9,525 bases of DNA, from NCBI GenBank assembly GCA_026982915.1, contig JALWQU010000006.1:1-9525 (forward strand), in the 5' to 3' direction. Source of the DNA: Candidatus Altimarinota bacterium. Its GTDB lineage: Bacteria > Patescibacteriota > Gracilibacteria > UBA4473. The first letter of the stretch is position 1; each line of letters opens with the position of its first letter. Position numbers and translations under genes: made by a program. This document shows, in pieces, positions 6,277 through 9,525 of the stretch. The notes under the pieces are model-generated. The model made no database searches. It was not told the DNA's origin and saw only the letters and a list, made by a program, of their open reading frames with translations.

Positions 6277-7740
6277 ATGTTATTTTTTAACAATTTTCTG
6301 GGCAATAGCCCCGCCTGGTTCAAGGGCGTAATCTTGGCATTTTTGGCTATTTCTTGGCCGTTGGTTCAACTCAGTACCACCATTGCGGGTTGGGCATTCA
6401 TCGGAATGTTCATCCTCACTTTGGCGATGGCGCTAAAATGTTATCCGCTGCAAAGCGGTGGCATTTTAGCAGTGGCTATTTTAGGATTGGGTTTGACCAG
6501 TCCTGAAATGGTGTGGTCTGAGGTGCAAAATAATCTCGGGGTAATTTTATTGCTGATCTTTATGGTCAGTTTCATCTACTTCGAGAAGCCACTTCTTGTT
6601 TTTCTCTTTGGCAAAATCTTGCTGAAGGTAAAAAACAAAGTGGCACTCAGCCTCATGTTTTCAGTTTCTGCCGCATTTCTTTCGGCATTCTTGGATGCCC
6701 TCACGGTTACCGCAGTTCTTATTGCGGTTTTCTTGGCTCTTTACGGAGTCTATGAAAAAGTCCATTCCTCACAAGGAACGGACTTCAACCGTGACGGACA
6801 GGAAGACCGTCAGGAAATGAGTGGTGATATGCTGGAAGAATTTCGTGCATTTATCAGATCTCTGGTCATGCACGGAGCAGTCGGCACTGCCCTAGGTGGT
6901 GTCACAACTCTCGTCGGCGAACCACAAAACCTCCTCATTGGGGAGAAAATGGGGTGGCACTTTGCGGAGTTTGCTTTGCAGATGTCTCACGTCACTATTC
7001 CTGCCGTTTTGGCAGGTCTCACCGTGGTAGTTCTAACAGAATTGACTGGCTGGTTTGGATACGGAGCCAAGCTTCAGCAACCAGTTCGGTCTATTTTGGA
7101 AGGCTACTTTGAAGAAGAGAATCAAAAAAGAACCAAAAACGATAACTACGCCCTCGGTATTCAGGGTATTGCTGCGATTCTTTTGATCATTTCCTTGGCT
7201 CTGCATCTTATGGAGCCAGGAATGATTGGGTTGATTTTACTCGTTGGGGTTACCGCCTTCACGGGTATTACTGAAGAGGGGCGAATTGGGAAGGCCTTTG
7301 AAGAGTCTTTGCCATTTGTATCTCTTCTAATGATATTTTTCGTTGTTGTTGCCATGATTCACGATCAGCATTTATTTCACCCAATTATTCATTTGGTTTT
7401 ACAATTACCAGTTGAGGAACAGGGGAGAGCATTTTTCCTTGTAAATGGGTTATTGTCGGCTATCAGCGATAATGTGTTCGTCGCAACTATCTATATCAAC
7501 GAGGCGAAAGCCGCTTTTGTTGCAGGACAGATTTCACGAGAACATTTTGAGGCGATTGCAGTTGCTATCAACACAGGGACTAACCTCCCTAGTGTTGCCA
7601 CGCCGAATGGGCAGGCGGCGTTCCTTTTCCTCTTAACCTCGGCTTTGGCGCCAGCTATTCGCCTGGATTATATGCGGATAGTGTGGATGGCTCTGCCATA
7701 CACCATTGTCCTCACATCTATTGGGTGGTATTGTAACTAA
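6277..7740 (+). CDS. nhaB: Na+/H+ antiporter NhaB
   Basis: NhaB exchanges cytoplasmic Na+ for external protons across the inner membrane and supports sodium and pH homeostasis. The 487-aa protein is strongly hydrophobic, with about a dozen membrane segments. It matches E. coli NhaB nearly end to end from memory: FILTLAMALKCYPL (45-58), AAFLSAFLDALTV (132-144) carrying the conserved intramembrane Asp (D140), GTALGGVTTLVGEPQNLL (203-220), ISDNVF, then NTGTNLPSVATPNGQAAF and SALAPAIRL near the end. It lacks about 20 residues at the C-terminus compared with E. coli (about 513 aa). It ends shortly after RIVWMALPYTIVL, and a nine-C run follows 9 bp beyond the stop. A good Shine-Dalgarno AGGAG (6264-6268) lies 8 nt before the ATG, unlike tsf and the sugar transferase. 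Together with the flanking inverted repeats, this suggests horizontal acquisition. Confidence 0.95.
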   Translation: MLFFNNFLGNSPAWFKGVILAFLAISWPLVQLSTTIAGWAFIGMFILTLAMALKCYPLQSGGILAVAILGLGLTSPEMVWSEVQNNLGVILLLIFMVSFIYFEKPLLVFLFGKILLKVKNKVALSLMFSVSAAFLSAFLDALTVTAVLIAVFLALYGVYEKVHSSQGTDFNRDGQEDRQEMSGDMLEEFRAFIRSLVMHGAVGTALGGVTTLVGEPQNLLIGEKMGWHFAEFALQMSHVTIPAVLAGLTVVVLTELTGWFGYGAKLQQPVRSILEGYFEEENQKRTKNDNYALGIQGIAAILLIISLALHLMEPGMIGLILLVGVTAFTGITEEGRIGKAFEESLPFVSLLMIFFVVVAMIHDQHLFHPIIHLVLQLPVEEQGRAFFLVNGLLSAISDNVFVATIYINEAKAAFVAGQISREHFEAIAVAINTGTNLPSVATPNGQAAFLFLLTSALAPAIRLDYMRIVWMALPYTIVLTSIGWYCN

Positions 7741-7759
7741 TACTGCTCACCCCCCCCCT

Positions 7760-7819
7760 GTTCCCGAAGTATCAACCGTGAGTAACTTGGAGGAAATTCC
7801 TCACAATTGCTTCGGGAAC
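7760..7819. repeat. Long inverted repeat with internal hairpin, 3' of nhaB
   Basis: GTTCCCGAAG (7760-7769) and CTTCGGGAAC (7810-7819) form a perfect 10-bp stem. It encloses a 40-nt region with a second hairpin, GAGGAA / TTCCTC. Immediately afterwards comes the terminator at 7821-7858. It may be the folded 3' UTR of nhaB or a separate element. The CTTCGGGAAC decamer also occurs at 5076-5085. Confidence 0.65.
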
Positions 7820-7820
7820 T

Positions 7821-7858
7821 AAGACCTTTGTATTGCGCAACGCAATCGAGGGTCTTTT
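7821..7858 (+). terminator. Rho-independent terminator of nhaB
   Basis: AAGACC (7821-7826) pairs with GGTCTT (7851-7856). Inside, ATTGCG (7832-7837) pairs perfectly with CGCAAT (7841-7846) over a CAA loop. Only a short T-run (TTTT, 7855-7858, overlapping the stem) follows. Confidence 0.7.
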
Positions 7859-7866
7859 AACTTGTC

Positions 7867-7898
7867 TAAATCCCCCAAACCCCCTTTGTCAAGGGGGC
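7867..7898. repeat. CCCCC/GGGGG hairpin repeat, right of nhaB
   Basis: The sequence starts TAAATCCCCC and contains a strong CCCCCTT-TGTC-AAGGGGG hairpin. It is related, in opposite orientation, to 6112-6146. The two copies bracket nhaB with its terminator. Confidence 0.7.
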
Positions 7899-7917
7899 TT
7901 CATGGAATGTTTTTTAT

Positions 7918-7986
7918 AAAAAAACCCCAAGTAGTCTTGGGGTTCTAGGTGTAGGATGATTCTATCACGAGATTGGCTTATCAACC
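7918..7986 (-). ncRNA. Candidate small RNA R2, copy a (about 69 nt)
   Basis: The predicted +1 (G7986) is the first base of hairpin GGUU-GAUA-AGCC. A second hairpin follows (GUG-UAG / CUA-CAC with a bulged A). The terminator AACCCCAAG-ACUA-CUUGGGGUU runs into a T-run on the minus strand (A-run 7918-7924 on the plus strand). A diverged copy with the same layout is at 8682-8747. No ORF is inside, and I recognise no known RNA family. Confidence 0.65.
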
Positions 7987-7992
7987 ACGATA

Positions 7993-8021
7993 ATTTTATC
8001 TCAGAATATTGCCTTTGTCAA
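7993..8021 (-). promoter_or_regulatory. Near-consensus promoter of RNA R2a
   Basis: Minus strand TTGACA (8021-8016), 17-bp spacer, TAAAAT (7998-7993). One mismatch to the sigma70 consensus. Confidence 0.8.
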
Positions 8022-8033
8022 AAATATAAATAC

Positions 8034-8196
8034 TCCATTGTCATTCTGAATGAAGGTATTCCGAAGGTTAAAACACAAATGAAGAATCTCCCGTACTGAG
8101 GTTTGATTTCGTTTTTTATCAACCTTTGAAAACGAGAGATCCTTCGCCTATTTTACCTTTTCGTACGATCGCTCAGGATGACAGAAGCTTTTTTGT
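8034..8196. repeat. Dispersed 163-bp repeat R1, copy a
   Basis: Nearly identical to 8493-8655, with about seven substitutions by eye and no length difference. The ends are imperfect inverted repeats: TGTCATTCTGA (8039-8049) against TCAGGATGACA (8173-8183). An inner pair is GAAGAATCTC (8081-8090) against GAGATCCTTC (8136-8145). It encodes nothing. The layout is that of a MITE-like non-autonomous element. As I recall, ends of this type occur in many unrelated environmental genomes. Confidence 0.85.
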
Positions 8197-8236
8197 CTGA
8201 AGGAAAAAGGGAATGTTTTTTATAAGAAACAAACTT

Positions 8237-8265
8237 TTGACATTGCCACCAATAGCGAATATAAT
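8237..8265 (+). promoter_or_regulatory. Perfect consensus sigma70 promoter of RNA R3a
   Basis: TTGACA (8237-8242), exactly 17 bp, TATAAT (8260-8265). The +1 seven bases on is G8272, precisely where strong similarity to the second copy resumes after a variable hexanucleotide (GCATAT here, GACAGC there). Confidence 0.92.
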
Positions 8266-8271
8266 GCATAT

Positions 8272-8443
8272 GTATTACGCTTGAAGTTTATCCTCAACGC
8301 AATATAACTTCCATAATGAAAGCTTGCGAATGCGAGCTTTTTTTATAGTATATGTCCGCCTCTTGAGGCAGCTAGCTCGCTGGTGGCGGTTTGGTTTTGG
8401 GGATGAATCAAGTAATATAATGGAAGTTATGTTGTGTTTATAC
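8272..8443 (+). ncRNA. Candidate novel structured RNA R3, copy a (172 nt)
   Basis: Starts GUAUUACGCUUGAAG and closes with AUAC (8440-8443), which can pair with the first four bases. P2 is a 19-bp helix, 8296-8314 with 8420-8438, fully paired with two G-U wobbles. Such wobbles suit plus-strand RNA and not its complement. Inside is hairpin H1, AAAGCUUGC-GAAU-GCGAGCUUU, with seven U (8338-8344), which looks like a terminator. Then comes a C/G-rich domain H2 closed by CCGCC / GGCGG. The segment 8280-8295 can also pair with 8399-8412 (14 bp, 2-nt bulge). Copy b has the same length and compensatory changes in P2. No ORF is inside. If H1 ends transcription, the product would be only about 73 nt. I recognise no known family. 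Confidence 0.8.
8319..8344 (+). terminator. Terminator-like hairpin H1 inside RNA R3a
   Basis: A 9-bp stem with a GAAT loop and T7, identical in copy b (9401-9426). By sequence it is a good intrinsic terminator, yet the conserved, covarying 3' half of the element lies beyond it. Termination may therefore be partial or conditional. Confidence 0.6.
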
Positions 8444-8492
8444 CTCATCGCCTCCGCTACTAGCTTTTAGTTTGGGTAAAATCCCTCAAGCA

Positions 8493-8655
8493 TCCATTGT
8501 CATTCTGAATGAAGGTATTCCGAAAGTTAAAACACAAATGAAGAATCTCCCGTACTGGGGTTTGGTGTCATTTTTTATCAACTTTTGAAAACGAGAGATC
8601 CTTCGCCTATCTTACCTTTTCGTACGATCGCTCAGGATGACAGAAGCTTTTTTGT
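8493..8655. repeat. Dispersed 163-bp repeat R1, copy b
   Basis: Direct repeat of 8034-8196 at a constant offset of 459 bp. The same terminal pair and inner inverted repeat are retained. Together the copies bracket RNA R3a, and similarity continues weakly after each copy (GGAAAAAGG and a T-run). Confidence 0.85.
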
Positions 8656-8681
8656 GATACGGAAAAAGGACTATTTTTATG

Positions 8682-8747
8682 AAAAAACCCCAAGAATCTT
8701 GGGGTTCTAGGTACAGATAGTTCTGTAGCAAGATCGGCTTGTCAGCC
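8682..8747 (-). ncRNA. Candidate small RNA R2, copy b (about 66 nt)
   Basis: Second copy of the R2 family. The +1 G8747 begins GGCU-GACA-AGCC, where copy a has GGUU-GAUA-AGCC: a U-G pair became C-G. The central hairpin is UACAG-AACUAU-CUGUA, different in sequence from copy a but in the same place. The terminator is AACCCCAAG-AUU-CUUGGGGUU plus a U-run. It lies downstream of the 127-aa gene on the same strand, so its terminator may also end that mRNA. Confidence 0.65.
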
Positions 8748-8753
8748 ATGCCA

Positions 8754-8782
8754 ATTTTATCTTAAGGAATTGATTTTTTCAA
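8754..8782 (-). promoter_or_regulatory. Promoter of RNA R2b
   Basis: Minus strand TTGAAA (8782-8777), 17-bp spacer, TAAAAT (8759-8754). Same spacing and -10 as copy a. The -35 box has one mismatch. Confidence 0.7.
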
Positions 8783-8805
8783 AAAATTCAGATTACCATA
8801 AATCT

Positions 8806-9189
8806 TTATATCCACTTTGGAGTCCGCCCCTTGTAAACCAAGCTATAGAAATGTTTTTGCTGATTTCCAGTTTGCCGAATGACTAACTCAATACAGTCTC
8901 CATCCACTACGGCTTGAGTACCCCAAAACTTATGTTCGTTACACCCTTTTTGTTTAATTTTATATGATTGATAATAAGGCATTTTTTCAAATATTTTCGT
9001 AACAAGATGTAAGTTTCTGACACGATAATAAGATTGTTTTAGTGTTCTATCTTTCTTATTTACTAAATGTTCCCACCCTATACGAGTGAACAAAATATCT
9101 TCATTTAGGCTCTTGCAAAAAACGGTTTTAGGAAAGGAAAAATAAATTCCACGAGCCTTCTTTATTTCTTTTTTATAATCAATCGCCAT
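8806..9189 (-). CDS. Small hypothetical protein, possible PBECR/RelE-like nuclease, toxin candidate
   Basis: A 127-aa soluble basic protein. After a Lys-rich start come ILFTRIGWEHLVNKKDRTL (32-50, with His41, Lys45-46, Arg48), a helix (SYYRVRNLHLVTKIFEKM, 53-70) and KFWGTQAVVDGDCIELVIRQ (87-106). KHFYSLVYKG (112-121) closes the fold. This order (F-T-x-x-G-W-x-H-L, K-x-x-R, then strands with R/Q and H-F-Y-S) resembles small PBECR-type nucleases with a RelE/barnase-like fold, recognised from memory and not checked. The end is similar in pattern to the 131-aa protein at 5500-5895. The gene follows a promoter, a structured RNA and a terminator-like U-run (9201-9207), with the ATG 11 nt after it and only GGAAG directly before the start. 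No partner protein gene is nearby. Confidence 0.75.
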   Translation of the reverse strand: MAIDYKKEIKKARGIYFSFPKTVFCKSLNEDILFTRIGWEHLVNKKDRTLKQSYYRVRNLHLVTKIFEKMPYYQSYKIKQKGCNEHKFWGTQAVVDGDCIELVIRQTGNQQKHFYSLVYKGRTPKWI

Positions 9190-9200
9190 CTTCCGAAAAT

Positions 9201-9274
9201 AAAAAAATGCCCTTGTCTCGCCACGCCTCTTTGCAGGCTGTCAGGGCTGTATGAATACAGTTCCCTTCAAGGAC
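9201..9274 (-). ncRNA. Candidate structured leader RNA L (about 74 nt) upstream of the 127-aa gene
   Basis: The +1 G9274 starts GUCCUUG, which pairs over 7 bp with CAAGGGC (9215-9209). AUUUUUUU follows directly. Inside this outer stem are two hairpins: GGG-AA-CUGUAU / AUACAG-CCC and GCCU-GCAAAG-AGGC. The whole is a three-way junction that ends as an intrinsic terminator. It could be a free small RNA, a riboswitch or attenuator for the gene, or an antitoxin RNA. I compared it from memory with common riboswitches and SRP RNA and found no match. Confidence 0.65.
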
Positions 9275-9280
9275 AAGAAT

Positions 9281-9309
9281 ATACTACAAAAAGACTCGAT
9301 TGAAGTCAA
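9281..9309 (-). promoter_or_regulatory. Promoter of leader RNA L and the 127-aa gene
   Basis: Minus strand TTGACT (9309-9304), 17-bp spacer, TAGTAT (9286-9281). The +1 at 9274 is the first base of the RNA's outer stem. Its -35 lies 9 bp from the -35 of the R3b promoter on the other strand, so the two are divergent and nearly back to back. Confidence 0.65.
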
Positions 9310-9318
9310 AACAAACTT

Positions 9319-9347
9319 TTGACACTATCATAAATAACGAATATAAT
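9319..9347 (+). promoter_or_regulatory. Perfect consensus sigma70 promoter of RNA R3b
   Basis: TTGACA (9319-9324), 17 bp, TATAAT (9342-9347), preceded by AAACAAACTT exactly as in copy a. The +1 is G9354. Confidence 0.92.
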
Positions 9348-9353
9348 GACAGC

Positions 9354-9525
9354 GTATTACGCTTGAAGTTCATCCTCAATGCGATACAATTCCCATAATG
9401 AAAGCTTGCGAATGCGAGCTTTTTTTATAGTATAAATCCGCCTCTCGAGGCAACTAGTTAGCTGGTGGCGGTTTGGTTTTGGGGATGAATCAAGTAATAT
9501 AATGGGAATTGTATCGTATTTATAC
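9354..9525 (+). ncRNA. Candidate novel structured RNA R3, copy b (172 nt)
   Basis: Same length as copy a with a constant offset of 1082 bp. It reaches its closing AUAC on the last base of the window. P2 is 9378-9396 with 9502-9520, 19 pairs with one G-U. Compared with copy a, five pairs changed on both sides (C-G to U-A twice, A-U to G-C, U-A to C-G twice) and one U-G became U-A. H1 and its U-run are identical. In H2 the octamer AGCTAGCT became AACTAGTT, so its G-C pair became A-U. The alternative helix 9362-9377 with 9481-9494 is kept, and a U-G pair there is C-G here. What lies beyond cannot be seen. Confidence 0.8.

Noticed and set aside
7700..7800. Frameshift truncating nhaB at its 3' end near the nine-C run
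   Set aside because: The alternative frames after the stop give no NhaB-like sequence, so the short C-terminus is taken as the real end.
8272..8443. Retron msr-msd RNA
   Set aside because: Long paired ends are similar, but there is no reverse transcriptase in the window, and the second copy also has none beside it within what can be seen.
8272..9525. Integron cassette array with R3 copies as attC sites flanking the 127-aa gene
   Set aside because: Variable stems flanking a single ORF suggested attC, but the required RYYYAAC and GTTRRRY ends are absent and conservation starts at a promoter +1.
7867..9525. CRISPR array
   Set aside because: The repeats are long, few and unevenly spaced. There are no short identical repeats with regular spacers.

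Overview
The window looks like chromosomal DNA from a small-genome, moderately AT-rich bacterium. A Patescibacteria/CPR lineage (Peregrinibacteria-like) is my best guess. It rests on plain housekeeping genes without Shine-Dalgarno sequences, a tsf gene without rpsB beside it, and intergenic DNA full of small structured units. Taxonomy is inference only. All complete genes read through in the standard code and stop at TAA or TAG.

Positions 1-5028 are ordinary. A divergent pair starts it: secA on the minus strand, cut by the left edge of the window, and tsf on the plus strand. tsf ends in a bidirectional terminator. Then comes one polyprenyl-phosphate sugar-phosphate transferase gene with its own terminator. 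secA appears to have lost one base about nine codons after its start, which separates the natural ATG from the rest of the frame. A tRNA-Phe(GAA) gene on the minus strand follows.

Positions 5229-9525 are accessory. They hold three protein genes: two small proteins (131 and 127 aa) that may share a RelE/barnase-like nuclease fold, and an nhaB-type Na+/H+ antiporter that looks acquired. The rest is an unusual set of miniature RNA units. I see seven units in five families, each with a near-consensus sigma70-type promoter (TTGACA-like, 16-17 bp, TATAAT-like). In most, a predicted transcript of 66-118 nt starts at or near the first base of a hairpin and ends in a hairpin plus U-run. The best is a 172-nt element present twice (8272-8443 and 9354-9525). 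Both copies have perfect TTGACA-17-TATAAT promoters. Their 19-bp closing stems differ by five fully compensatory base-pair changes, which is strong evidence for a conserved RNA secondary structure.

One of the other RNAs sits directly upstream of the 127-aa gene in the order promoter, structured RNA, terminator, ORF. That is the layout of type III toxin-antitoxin loci, although the direct repeats typical of such antitoxin RNAs are missing. Another RNA is convergent with, and overlaps, the end of the 131-aa gene. Dispersed repeats (a 163-bp pair with TGTCATTCTGA-type ends, and a CCCCC/GGGGG hairpin on either side of nhaB in opposite orientation) lie among the RNA units. The likely undescribed system here is this family of promoter-driven structured RNAs and its possible link to the two small nuclease-like proteins.
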